A DNA stretch of 64,000 bases from positions 1-64,000 of the forward strand of contig QHVT01000007.1 of assembly GCA_003223645.1 (NCBI GenBank), written 5' to 3'. The translations under genes were made by a program, and so were the position numbers. This document shows positions 1 through 7,358 of this stretch, piece after piece; the stretch's first letter is position 1; every line of letters begins with the position of its first letter. This stretch comes from Acidobacteriota bacterium. GTDB taxonomy: Bacteria; Acidobacteriota; Thermoanaerobaculia; Gp7-AA8. The notes under the pieces were generated by a model, which worked only from the letters and a program-made list of their open reading frames with translations, searched no databases and was not told where the DNA came from.

Positions 1-162
1 ATGCTCGTCGCGATCTACCACATGATTCGTGACAACAAGCCCTACCGTGAGCTCGGAGGGGACTGGCTCGACAAGCGTTCCGCGGAATCAAAAAGCAAAG
101 CGCTCGTGAACCAACTCGAGCGTCTCGGCTACCGTGTCGAGCTCCTTCCAGCGCAAGCGTAG
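1..162 (+). CDS. IS110-family transposase, C-terminal fragment
   Basis: The 53 visible residues (beginning LVAIYHMIRDNKPYREL, ending in a Leu-Gly-Tyr-Arg-Val-Glu stretch) match the extreme C-terminus of IS110/IS116/IS902-type transposases, which typically end in an AxxHxLxxxxPYxxLG segment followed by a short helix. The ATG at position 1 is probably an internal Met, so the gene is cut by the window edge rather than short. No catalytic region is visible, so whether the element is intact cannot be judged. No terminal inverted repeats are expected for this family and none is seen downstream. Confidence 0.6.
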   Translation: MLVAIYHMIRDNKPYRELGGDWLDKRSAESKSKALVNQLERLGYRVELLPAQA

Positions 163-313
163 CCGCATGCGCTGAACATTCGCGTCGCGCTCGCCCCGCA
201 CGCATCTCTGCTGGCGGACCGACTTCGCGCCCGCCCGTTCGACGTGTATCTTTTCGCCCGGATGCTGTTTCGCAGCAGAAGTTAGAAACCCGCCCGCCGG
301 GTGTGATTCTCAA

Positions 314-337
314 TTCTGCCTTCTGCCTTCTGCCTTC
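314..337. repeat. TTCTGCC heptad array
   Basis: Three exact TTCTGCC units plus a partial one lie in the 234-base gap between the transposase fragment and the next gene. The same heptad recurs in degenerate form at 931-965 and as an inverted pair at 7175-7276. Nothing else is recognisable in 163-396. Confidence 0.85.
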
Positions 338-396
338 CCTGCTGGTGCGCGATGATCGTGCGACTCGTCGGCTAACGTGTACGACACGGAAACGTC

Positions 397-927
397 ATGA
401 AATCAATCCTCTGGCAATGGGTCGATCGCCCCGGACACGAAGCCGCGCGCATAACGGCGCGGCTGCTCGCCGGTACATCCGTGTTTGCGCATGACGCAAA
501 TCCCGTCAGCCTCGATTACGAGATTGCGTTCGATGCGGAGTGGCGCACGACCGAGGCGCGGGTGCGCGGTTGGGTGGGGGAGCGGCGGATCGATGTCGAC
601 ATTCGCGTCGATGGCGCTACGTGGACGATGAACGGCGCCGAAGTCGACGCGGTGCGCGAGTGTGTCGACATCGATCTCAACTTCAGTCCGGTCACGAACC
701 TTCTTCCCATCTGCCGCCTCGATTTGAAGGCCGGCGATGCGCAGCTCGTCACCGCCGCGTGGCTTCGCTTCCCGTCGTTCGCGCTCGAGCCGCTCGCGCA
801 GCGATACACGCGCGTCGACGAAACGCATGTCCTGTATCAATCGCTGGCCAGCGGATTTGAGGCGCTTTTGACCGTCGATGAGTCCGGTCTCGTCACCGAC
901 TATCCGGGCGTGTGGTTTCGCGTCTAA
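397..927 (+). CDS. putative glycolipid-binding protein (DUF1089/PF06475-like)
   Basis: A 176-residue soluble protein with no signal peptide or membrane segment. The pattern fits the putative glycolipid-binding family throughout: an early Trp/Gly-His-Glu segment (WVDRPGHEAAR), a central D-E-WRTTEARV strand, the hallmark DIDLNFSPVTNLLPI block (residues about 98-112), and a C-terminal GLVTDYPGVWFRV. Its length matches the family. The biochemical role of the family is poorly defined, and its name derives from one structure. The gene is followed by a heptad repeat and then two membrane-protein genes on the same strand, possibly co-transcribed. Confidence 0.75.
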   Translation: MKSILWQWVDRPGHEAARITARLLAGTSVFAHDANPVSLDYEIAFDAEWRTTEARVRGWVGERRIDVDIRVDGATWTMNGAEVDAVRECVDIDLNFSPVTNLLPICRLDLKAGDAQLVTAAWLRFPSFALEPLAQRYTRVDETHVLYQSLASGFEALLTVDESGLVTDYPGVWFRV

Positions 928-930
928 CCC

Positions 931-965
931 TTTTGCTTTCTGCTTTTTGCCTTCTGCTTTCTTCT
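931..965. repeat. degenerate TTYTGCY heptad array
   Basis: Five consecutive 7-base units (TTTTGCT, TTCTGCT, TTTTGCC, TTCTGCT, TTCTTCT) directly follow the stop of the upstream gene and precede the ribosome binding site of the next. This is the same heptad family as 314-337 and 7175-7276. Confidence 0.75.
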
Positions 966-1003
966 GGCTCTCTCGTTGCACTTTTCCAAGCCGGAGGTTA
1001 GAC

Positions 1004-1507
1004 ATGGAAAGCAGAGCCAAACTCTTCGGGCATCCGATTCATCAGATGCTCATCGTCTTTCCGCTGGGCCTCTTGGCGACATCGCTTTTTTTCGACGTGA
1101 TCGGTCTGACGACTGATCATCCGGGACTGCTTCAGGCAGCGTGGTACATGATCGCGGCGGGCGTGATCAGCGGCCTCGTCGCGGCGGTGTTTGGTCTCAT
1201 CGACTTTCTCGCCATCCCCAGCGGCACACGCGCAAAACGCATCGGACTGTTGCACGGCGTCGGCAACGTCATCGTCGTCGCACTCTTCGCGGCCAGCTGG
1301 TGGCTGCGGCGCGATCATCCGGCGAATCCCGGCAGTCTGCCGGTGATTCTCTCCGCGGTCGCGACGGGCCTCGGCGGCATCACCGGCTGGCTCGGTGGTG
1401 AGCTCGTCGACCGCCTTGGCGTCGGCGTCGATGACGGCGCGCATCTCGATGCACCGAGCTCGCTCTCGCACGAGACGACGGCGGTGCGCGAAACGGTGCG
1501 GCGATGA
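1004..1507 (+). CDS. DUF2231 inner-membrane protein
   Basis: 167 residues with four predicted membrane segments (about 14-33, 45-67, 83-101, 110-130). The N-terminus carries FGHPIHQMLIVFPLGL, the diagnostic His-Pro-Ile-His motif of DUF2231 (COG4244) proteins. ATG 1004 was chosen because GGAGG sits seven bases upstream; longer in-frame extensions begin inside the heptad repeat. Homologues are often found with haem or redox membrane proteins, but no function can be assigned here. It overlaps the next gene by four bases (ATGA), implying translational coupling. Confidence 0.8.
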   Translation: MESRAKLFGHPIHQMLIVFPLGLLATSLFFDVIGLTTDHPGLLQAAWYMIAAGVISGLVAAVFGLIDFLAIPSGTRAKRIGLLHGVGNVIVVALFAASWWLRRDHPANPGSLPVILSAVATGLGGITGWLGGELVDRLGVGVDDGAHLDAPSSLSHETTAVRETVRR

Positions 1508-1956
1508 AACACGATTCTCTCTTCCTTCGCCTGGTTCGCGGAGCGGGTGCCGGCATCGCCGGCACCTTCGCGATTCAGAACGCGATGAAAGTGCAGGGCA
1601 AGCTGCTGCCGGCGACGAAGCCGCCGATGCGCCAGGATCCCGCCGACTTCATGCTCGAGCACGCGCCGATCGACATTCCGGAGAAGGCCGTGCCGGTCGC
1701 GAAGAAGGTGATGCAGCTCGGATACGGGATCACTTTCGGCGCATTGTACGGAGCGCTGCGCAAGCGTCCGCACAACGTGATGCTCGAAGGCGCGCTCCTC
1801 GGACTCGGCACCTGGGCCGCCGGCTATCTCGGCTGGCTTCCGAAGGCGGGCCTACTGCCGTCGCCGAAAGAGCAATCGGCCGCGCAAATCAGCGGACCAA
1901 TCGCGACCCACCTCGTGTTCGGCCTCGCGACCGTCGGCGCCTATTCGCGAACGTGA
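1504..1956 (+). CDS. hypothetical membrane protein coupled to the DUF2231 gene
   Basis: 150 residues and not recognised with confidence. The N-terminus has a weak Gly/Ala-rich hydrophobic stretch (about 11-25), and two Gly-rich hydrophobic segments lie near 75-92 and 102-125, so it is probably membrane-embedded or membrane-associated. Its start overlaps the DUF2231 stop (ATGA), indicating joint function. A diverged copy of its last 45 bases (GTGTTCGG to GCGAACG) recurs at 2072-2118 beyond a palindrome, so its present C-terminus lies at the edge of a duplication. Confidence 0.6.
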   Translation: MKHDSLFLRLVRGAGAGIAGTFAIQNAMKVQGKLLPATKPPMRQDPADFMLEHAPIDIPEKAVPVAKKVMQLGYGITFGALYGALRKRPHNVMLEGALLGLGTWAAGYLGWLPKAGLLPSPKEQSAAQISGPIATHLVFGLATVGAYSRT

Positions 1957-1958
1957 TC

Positions 1959-2023
1959 GGGTGTAGCACAGGCTTTCCAGCCTGTGCTCCGGGGCGCAGG
2001 CTGGAAAGCCTACGCTACACCCG
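1959..2023. repeat. REP-like palindrome, family A copy 1
   Basis: The arms GTGTAGCACAGGCTTTCCAG and GCTGGAAAGCCTACGCTACAC are inverted complements around an inner GCCTGTGCTCC/GGCGCAGG pair. It lies three bases after the stop of the preceding gene. The same element recurs at 2119-2179 and 14019-14090. Confidence 0.9.
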
Positions 2024-2025
2024 GT

Positions 2026-2071
2026 GGAGCGGCGGCCGCTTCGGCCGCCAACCTCTCGCGAGAATCCGGCC
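2026..2071. repeat. partial family B palindrome
   Basis: GGAGCGGCGGCCGCTTCGGCCGCC followed by CTCTCGCGAGAATCCGG. This is the left half of the element that is complete at 14146-14219 and 38086-38156; the right arm is missing here, so the copy looks truncated. Confidence 0.8.
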
Positions 2072-2118
2072 TCGTGTTCGGCATCGCGACTGTCGGCGCA
2101 TATTCGCGAACGTAATCG
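2072..2118 (+). repeat. diverged copy of the preceding gene's 3' end
   Basis: Aligns with 1912-1959 (the end of the 1504-1956 gene) with only a few substitutions: CTCGTGTTCGGC, then TCGCGAC, GTCGGCGC and TATTCGCGAACGT are shared. It is non-coding in this position and sits between two family A palindromes. Confidence 0.85.
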
Positions 2119-2179
2119 GTGTAGCACAGGCTTTCCAGCCTGTGCTCCGGGAGGCAGGCTGGAAAGCCTGCCCCACACC
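2119..2179. repeat. REP-like palindrome, family A copy 2
   Basis: The same arms as 1959-2023 (GTGTAGCACAGGCTTTCCAG ... GGCAGGCTGGAAAGCCTGCC). The right arm reads CCCCACACC, as in the copy at 14019-14090. It lies about 20 bases upstream of the GTG start of the ligase-methyltransferase gene, so it could influence that gene's leader. Confidence 0.9.
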
Positions 2180-2201
2180 TGGGTGATGCGATGATGCCCG
2201 C

Positions 2202-4163
2202 GTGAACCTCCTGCATCTCTTCGACCTCTCGCTCCGCGCGCGGCGCGACGCGCCGGCGCTGGAGTGGGAGGGAACGACCTACACGTTTGGCGAGATCGAC
2301 GCGCGCAGCAATCGCGTCGCGAACGCGCTCATCGCGCGCGGATTCGCGAAAGGCGACCGGCTCTGCGTCTACCTCGCGAACCGCATCGAGCTGATCGATC
2401 TCTTCCTCGCCTGCGTGAAGCTCGGCGTTATCTTCGTCCCGATCAACATCCTCTATCGCGAGCGCGAGATCGCGCACATCACAAACGACGCCGAGCCGCG
2501 CGATGTCATCACCGCGGACAATCTCTTCACCTCCGACGACGATCGCCGGCCCGACGTCATGCTCGACGGCGACACGCCCGCCGCGATCATCTACACCTCG
2601 GGCACGACCGGCGCGTCGAAGGGCGCGGTGCTGACGCACGACAACTTCCTCTCCAACGCCGTGAACCTCACGACGTGCTGGCAGATCACTGATCGCGATC
2701 GCTTCCTCCTGCCGCTCCCGCTCTTCCACATCCACGCCCTCGGCAACGGACTGCACGCGTGGCTGGCAAGCGGCTGCCGCATGCGCCTCCTCGAGCGCTT
2801 CGACCACCGCACGGCCGTTGATCAACTTATTGACTTTCAGCCGACGCTCTTCTTCGGCGTGCCGACCGTCTACGTGCGTCTTCTCGAAACGCCGCCCGAT
2901 GCCGCGCGCGCGATCGGCGAGAAGATGCGCCTCTTCGTCTCCGGCTCCGCGCCGCTGCCCGCGCACGTTCTCGAACAATTCCGCGCCCTCTTCGGCCACA
3001 CGATCCTCGAGCGCTACGGCATGACCGAGACGTTCATGAACACGAGCAACCCGTACGCCGGCGAGCGACGCGCCGGAACCGTCGGCGTTCCGCTGCCGGG
3101 CATTTCCGTGCGCATCGTCGACGGCGAGCTGCAGGTGCGCGGATCGAACGTCTTCGCCGGCTATTGGCGACGTCCCGACCCCACCGCCGCGGCGTTCACG
3201 AGCGATGGATACTTTCGCACCGGCGATCTCGCCGAAGTTTCAGACGACGGCTACTACACGCTGCTTGGCCGGAAGAGCGATCTGATCATCTCCGGCGGCT
3301 TCAACATCTATCCGCGCGAGATCGAAGAGATGCTGCTCGAACATGTCCGCGAAGCAGCAGTCGTCGGAGAGCCGGACGAGATCCGCGGCGAAGTCCCGGT
3401 CGCGTACATCACCGGCGATTTCGACGCCGCTCAACTCGAGCGCATCTGCCGCGAACAACTCGCGTCGTTCAAAGTGCCGCGCCGCTTCGTACGCGTCGAC
3501 GCGATCCCGCGCACCGCACTGGGGAAGGTGCAGAAGCACCTGATCCGTTTCCAGTACCGCCCTCCAACGAGTCACGAGCGAATGACCGGACTGCCGTGGG
3601 ATGCGTCGTATCGAGACGGCCCCGCACCGTGGGACATCGGCGGGCCGCAGCCGGCGGTCGTGCGTTTGGCGGCCGCAGGCGCATTCGCGGGAACCGTGCT
3701 CGATGCGGGATGCGGCACGGGCGAGAACGCGCTTCACATCGCGTCGCTGGGATTGTCTGTTGCGGGCGTCGACGTCGCGGAAACCGCACTGGCGATCGCG
3801 CGAGAGAAAGCGCGCGACCGCAACATCGAGATCGAATTCGCTGCAGCCGACGCACTCCAATTACAACATTTGAAGCGCACGTTCGACACGGTGCTCGACT
3901 GCGGACTGTTCCACACCTTCGACCATGAAGAGCGGCCGCGATACGTCGCGAGCCTCGCGTCCGTGACCGCGCGCGATGGAACGCTGTACGTGTTGTGTTT
4001 CAGCGACGAGGGTGCGGACCTCGGTCCGCACCCCGTCAGTCAGGAAGCGCTGCGAGCTGCATTCAGTGGATGGAACATCATCGCCATCGAGCCGGAACGG
4101 CTGCAGACGAGGTTCCACAACAACGGCGTCGCGGCGTGGCTCGCGACGATCAAGCGGATCTAA
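2202..4163 (+). CDS. acyl-CoA synthetase / SAM methyltransferase fusion
   Basis: 653 residues with two complete domains. Residues 1 to about 445 form an ANL-superfamily AMP-forming ligase, with the P-loop IIYTSGTTGASKGAVLTHDN, ERYGMTETFMNTSNPYAG, the TGDLAE motif, GRKSDLIISGGFNIYPREIE and the adenylation lysine in PRTALGKVQKHL. The overall pattern is nearest malonyl-CoA synthetase (MatB-like) or short acyl ligases. Residues 461-653 form a class I methyltransferase with motif I VLDAGCGTGENALHIASLG, similar to TPMT/type-11 enzymes. The domains are joined by only about 15 residues, and an internal ATG (3582) sits exactly where a free methyltransferase would start. The start is GTG with a poor ribosome site. 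The substrate is unknown. Confidence 0.85.
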   Translation: MNLLHLFDLSLRARRDAPALEWEGTTYTFGEIDARSNRVANALIARGFAKGDRLCVYLANRIELIDLFLACVKLGVIFVPINILYREREIAHITNDAEPRDVITADNLFTSDDDRRPDVMLDGDTPAAIIYTSGTTGASKGAVLTHDNFLSNAVNLTTCWQITDRDRFLLPLPLFHIHALGNGLHAWLASGCRMRLLERFDHRTAVDQLIDFQPTLFFGVPTVYVRLLETPPDAARAIGEKMRLFVSGSAPLPAHVLEQFRALFGHTILERYGMTETFMNTSNPYAGERRAGTVGVPLPGISVRIVDGELQVRGSNVFAGYWRRPDPTAAAFTSDGYFRTGDLAEVSDDGYYTLLGRKSDLIISGGFNIYPREIEEMLLEHVREAAVVGEPDEIRGEVPVAYITGDFDAAQLERICREQLASFKVPRRFVRVDAIPRTALGKVQKHLIRFQYRPPTSHERMTGLPWDASYRDGPAPWDIGGPQPAVVRLAAAGAFAGTVLDAGCGTGENALHIASLGLSVAGVDVAETALAIAREKARDRNIEIEFAAADALQLQHLKRTFDTVLDCGLFHTFDHEERPRYVASLASVTARDGTLYVLCFSDEGADLGPHPVSQEALRAAFSGWNIIAIEPERLQTRFHNNGVAAWLATIKRI

Positions 4164-4202
4164 AGGACGACGCGCGTCGCTACGACGCACCGTGCTTTCT
4201 GC

Positions 4203-5237
4203 TTATCCCAGAAACCGCCAGCGTGGCCCCGCATGTTTTCTGCGGCCGGGGATGCTTATGGTCATCAGCTGTTCGGCTTCCAATCGAAGTGCGTACATGA
4301 GGCCGATCGCCGTATCGAGCTTTTTCGGCTCGCCGTTGACGGCGGCGTGCAGGGAGTTGAGGAGGGAGGTGTAGGTCTCGTCGAATTGATCGGCGTAGCG
4401 CGCGACGAGCGAGTTGCGCGGCAGCGGGGCTTCGGTCGGGTTGTCGATCATCGGATAGACGCCGTCGGGATCGAACGGGATTTTCAGTCCGCTGTACGAG
4501 TATCCCTTCGGAATCCTCGGGTCGACGACGAGGTGCCTGCCTTCGACGACCTGCGAGAAACGGTAGTAGTGCGCGTATTGGCCGTCCATGTCGACCGGCT
4601 TCGTGCTCGTTCCCTCGCCCTGCTCGATGATGACGTCGATGGCGCGCGACGCGCGCTCGACGTTGGTCACGGGAAACAACTGGTCCGGTGGGAACCAGCC
4701 GGCCACCTGCAGCTTCTCGTCGCCGGTGAAGATCGAGTTGCCGAGCTTTTGGATCGCTTCCTTGATGGCGATGTAGAACTGGCCGATGGTGCGATAGTCG
4801 ACGACGCTGCTGGTCGTCGGTCCTTCGGGCGTCGTCGTCGGAAAGCGCAGAGGATCTTCGGGCTCTTCGATGACCATGAACGTGTCCCGGATCAATTCGA
4901 TCGAGCACTTCTTCAGGCCGACGATGAACTTATGTCCCGGCTCGTCGCCGATGCCCATCGGCAGCTCGCTCGGATAGTGGAGCGGGAAGCCGGGCGCGTT
5001 GACGGGCGGTCGGCCGCCGACGGCGTTGAGGATGTTGCACGCGATGCACATGTGCAGCATCTCCTCGAGGACGATGCTCTTGATGATCTTCGCGATCTCG
5101 ACGTTTTTTCCGGGGACGATGGAGTAGAGCGCGGTGAGGTAGGGGGGGAGCGTGCTGAGCTCGAGGCGGATCGCGCCGATGAGCGCGGCGCGCACCTGCG
5201 CGACGGATTCGATCTTGCGTTTTTCAATCAGCAGCAT
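4203..5237 (-). CDS. ferritin-like protein, VioB C-terminal (iminophenyl-pyruvate dimer synthase) domain
   Basis: 344 residues. The N-terminal 130 match the ferritin-like domain at the C-terminus of VioB/RebD: ALIGAIRLELSTLPPYLTAL, then VLEEMLHMCIACNILNAVGG, giving Glu, Glu and His ligands of a likely metal site. FYIAIKEAIQKLG and a VDMDGQYAHYYRF segment follow. In violacein and rebeccamycin synthesis this domain couples two imine-form indole-pyruvate units. The gene begins nine bases after the upstream 631-residue gene, which resembles the VioB N-terminal half. The C-terminus (SIPGRRKHAGPRWRFLG) is basic. The true substrate is not inferable; a general ferritin-like oxidase is the alternative. 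Confidence 0.75.
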   Translation of the reverse strand: MLLIEKRKIESVAQVRAALIGAIRLELSTLPPYLTALYSIVPGKNVEIAKIIKSIVLEEMLHMCIACNILNAVGGRPPVNAPGFPLHYPSELPMGIGDEPGHKFIVGLKKCSIELIRDTFMVIEEPEDPLRFPTTTPEGPTTSSVVDYRTIGQFYIAIKEAIQKLGNSIFTGDEKLQVAGWFPPDQLFPVTNVERASRAIDVIIEQGEGTSTKPVDMDGQYAHYYRFSQVVEGRHLVVDPRIPKGYSYSGLKIPFDPDGVYPMIDNPTEAPLPRNSLVARYADQFDETYTSLLNSLHAAVNGEPKKLDTAIGLMYALRLEAEQLMTISIPGRRKHAGPRWRFLG

Positions 5238-5246
5238 CGTCTTGCC

Positions 5247-7142
5247 TCAGTCGAGATCGTCGGGAAGGTGGATGCCCATGCGCGTGTGGATCGCGAACGA
5301 CTTCGCGCCGGCCTGCGGCGTCGCGCCGACGGAGATCGCGTGCTCGGCCAGCTCGGCCGCATGCTCGGCGAACTCCCACGGAAGCGTCGCGATCTCCGGC
5401 GGCGCTCCGGTGCCGGGGAGCGGCTTGCCGTCCGCGCCGGGAGTCGTGAGCCACGAGAGGATCGCCTTCGTTTTGTCGCGGGAGAGATCGCGCGTGACGG
5501 GCATGTGGTTCGGGTCCTCGACGGGCAATCCGAACGCGAAGGCGAGGAGGTGCGCGTTCGCGACGACGCTGTCGTACGACGTGAAGTCGATGATGCCGTC
5601 CATGATCGGATAGAGATTTCCGTACTGCTGGAAGATCGGCACGAGGTTCGTCCACGTGACCGGCGGCTCGGGCCTGAAGGTGTCGTAGACGAGGACGCTG
5701 AGGAAGTCGGACGGATTGAATCCGAAGGCGGGATTGTCTTTCACCGCCTTCGCGACGTCGGTGATGAGGTAGCGGATGCCGTAGACCTGGCCGTCGATGT
5801 AGCCGCGCGGACTTTTCGGACTGAATGCGCTCAAGGTGAGGGTGGCCCGCCCGTCGGCGCCGGTCTTGATGATGCGGTCGAACTTCAGCGCCGACTCGGG
5901 AATGCCGAATTTCGGAGGGATGCCCATGCCGTCTTTGGCGTTGCCGCCCGGCTGCAGTCCGCTGGAGTCGAAGAAGATGAGGAGCTTTGCGCCGGCAAGC
6001 GCTTTGCCGTACTGCGTCGCCCAGAAGTGGACGTCCGTTTTCTCGTCCGGATTGAGCCGGAACACGAACTGGTCGGCGCGCTGGTACCAGCCGTTCGTGT
6101 TTTCCTGGACGATCACTTCTTCGTTCTGCGTCACGGCGACGCGGTATTTCTTCAGCGCCGCCATTTCAGCGCGCGAGAGTTTTCGATTGCGCGGGAACTT
6201 CTGGATTCCGGCGGTCGTCGGGTACCAGTCGCGCTGCCGGTAGTCCACCTTACCGATGGAGTGGAAGTTGTTGTGGCGGTCGAGATAGCCGAGGTCCAGC
6301 GTGCCGATCGGCATCAGCGGGCCGCCCGGCGTCGTCGTCGGCAGCGCGTTGCCGAAGTCGGCGTAGATCCGCTTGGTCTTCTCGTCGACGACGGCCTGCA
6401 TGAAATTCATCGAGCCCGCGGGCGTGTGGTTCGCGATCTGCGGCAACAGCTGCCGCCCGATGACGAAGTGCTTCGGCTCGTTCGCCGACCACGGACCGAT
6501 CGTGCCGACGAGCCGTCCCATCGTGAACGAAGCGGAATCCGGACTCATGTTGTAGCCGTCGAGGTTGAACTTGATGGAGAGGAAGCCGTCGGGTGCGGCG
6601 GCGCGCAGTTCGCGGAGGAATCGCGAGCGCTTCGTGTCACCCCATGCGATCGGGCCGATCACTGACTGGTACATCGAGCCCGCGCCGGTGTCGCCCTGCG
6701 ATCCCGATTTCTTCGCGCGGCCCCACCAGATGTCGGTGAACGGCGCCTTGGCGTAGGCGCCGGAAAAGTACTCGTGCTTCCGGTCGGTGAGGCGGACGAT
6801 CATTCCCCAGATCTGCGAGACGAGCTGCTGCTGCGGATCGAGGTCGACCAGCTTTCCCGCGACGCGCTGGTTCGCGTCGATGATCCACATCCCGACGGCC
6901 GGATCGCGCTTCGATGTTTTTCCGTCCGCGTACGACACCATGGTCACGCGGCAGCCGACGAGCCGGAAGTTCCCCATCCCGTCGGGGTTCCACCACCCGT
7001 TCGCCAATTCGTCGTCCTGCGGCTCCTGAAAGCGCGGCTCGAACGTCGCGTTGTTGTAATGACGAACGTCGTTGTTCACCGTCGACGGATCGGTCTGAAA
7101 GCGACCGGAGAAATGCAGGCGCAGCGGACCGAGATAGCTCAT
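5247..7142 (-). CDS. VioB N-terminal-like protein
   Basis: 631 residues, no signal peptide. The opening SYLGPLRLHFSGRFQTDPST resembles the start of VioB (a Pro-Arg-Ile-His-Phe-Arg-Gly-type motif followed by NxD), and YNNATFEP, VGMWIIDAN and SPDSASFTMGRLVGTIGPWS follow a similar order of strand-rich blocks. Here the N-terminal and ferritin-like halves are separate genes in tandem rather than one protein of about 1000 residues. No tryptophan oxidase (VioA/RebO-like) lies in the window. Function as a partner of the downstream ferritin-like protein is inferred from order and nine-base spacing. Confidence 0.6.
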   Translation of the reverse strand: MSYLGPLRLHFSGRFQTDPSTVNNDVRHYNNATFEPRFQEPQDDELANGWWNPDGMGNFRLVGCRVTMVSYADGKTSKRDPAVGMWIIDANQRVAGKLVDLDPQQQLVSQIWGMIVRLTDRKHEYFSGAYAKAPFTDIWWGRAKKSGSQGDTGAGSMYQSVIGPIAWGDTKRSRFLRELRAAAPDGFLSIKFNLDGYNMSPDSASFTMGRLVGTIGPWSANEPKHFVIGRQLLPQIANHTPAGSMNFMQAVVDEKTKRIYADFGNALPTTTPGGPLMPIGTLDLGYLDRHNNFHSIGKVDYRQRDWYPTTAGIQKFPRNRKLSRAEMAALKKYRVAVTQNEEVIVQENTNGWYQRADQFVFRLNPDEKTDVHFWATQYGKALAGAKLLIFFDSSGLQPGGNAKDGMGIPPKFGIPESALKFDRIIKTGADGRATLTLSAFSPKSPRGYIDGQVYGIRYLITDVAKAVKDNPAFGFNPSDFLSVLVYDTFRPEPPVTWTNLVPIFQQYGNLYPIMDGIIDFTSYDSVVANAHLLAFAFGLPVEDPNHMPVTRDLSRDKTKAILSWLTTPGADGKPLPGTGAPPEIATLPWEFAEHAAELAEHAISVGATPQAGAKSFAIHTRMGIHLPDDLD

Positions 7143-7174
7143 GGGGGGAGGACCCTCTCGATCGGTATTAAATC

Positions 7175-7276
7175 AGAAAGCAGAAGGCAGAAGGCAGAAG
7201 GCAGAAGTGAGAAGCCCACCCGCCCAACGTATCGGAGTGCTTTCTCAATTCTGCCTTCTGCCTTCTGCCTTCTGCC
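7175..7276. repeat. inverted pair of AGAAGGC/TTCTGCC heptad arrays
   Basis: Six AGAAGGC-type units (7175-7216) face four TTCTGCC units (7249-7276), so the transcript or single strand can fold into a long hairpin with a 32-base loop. It fills most of the space between the divergent starts of the VioB-like gene and the methyltransferase gene. Confidence 0.9.
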
Positions 7277-7358
7277 TTCCCGGCCGGTGCACGAACGAAC
7301 GGGCGACTGGCGACAAACGCGCACCACCAATCAACGTGCTGGTACCCTCCCCGAAAAC

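Noticed and set aside
1-400. Complete IS110 element boundary
   Set aside because: Only the C-terminal 53 codons of a transposase-like gene are present and no defined element end could be recognised downstream.
4233-6665. Very long open frame on the plus strand opposite the VioB-like pair
   Set aside because: The translation is Arg/Asp/Val-rich without any family motif, while both minus-strand genes have clear family matches. It is an antisense artefact of high GC.
7175-7276. CRISPR-like array
   Set aside because: Units are 7 bases without spacers, in inverted blocks; no cas genes in the window.
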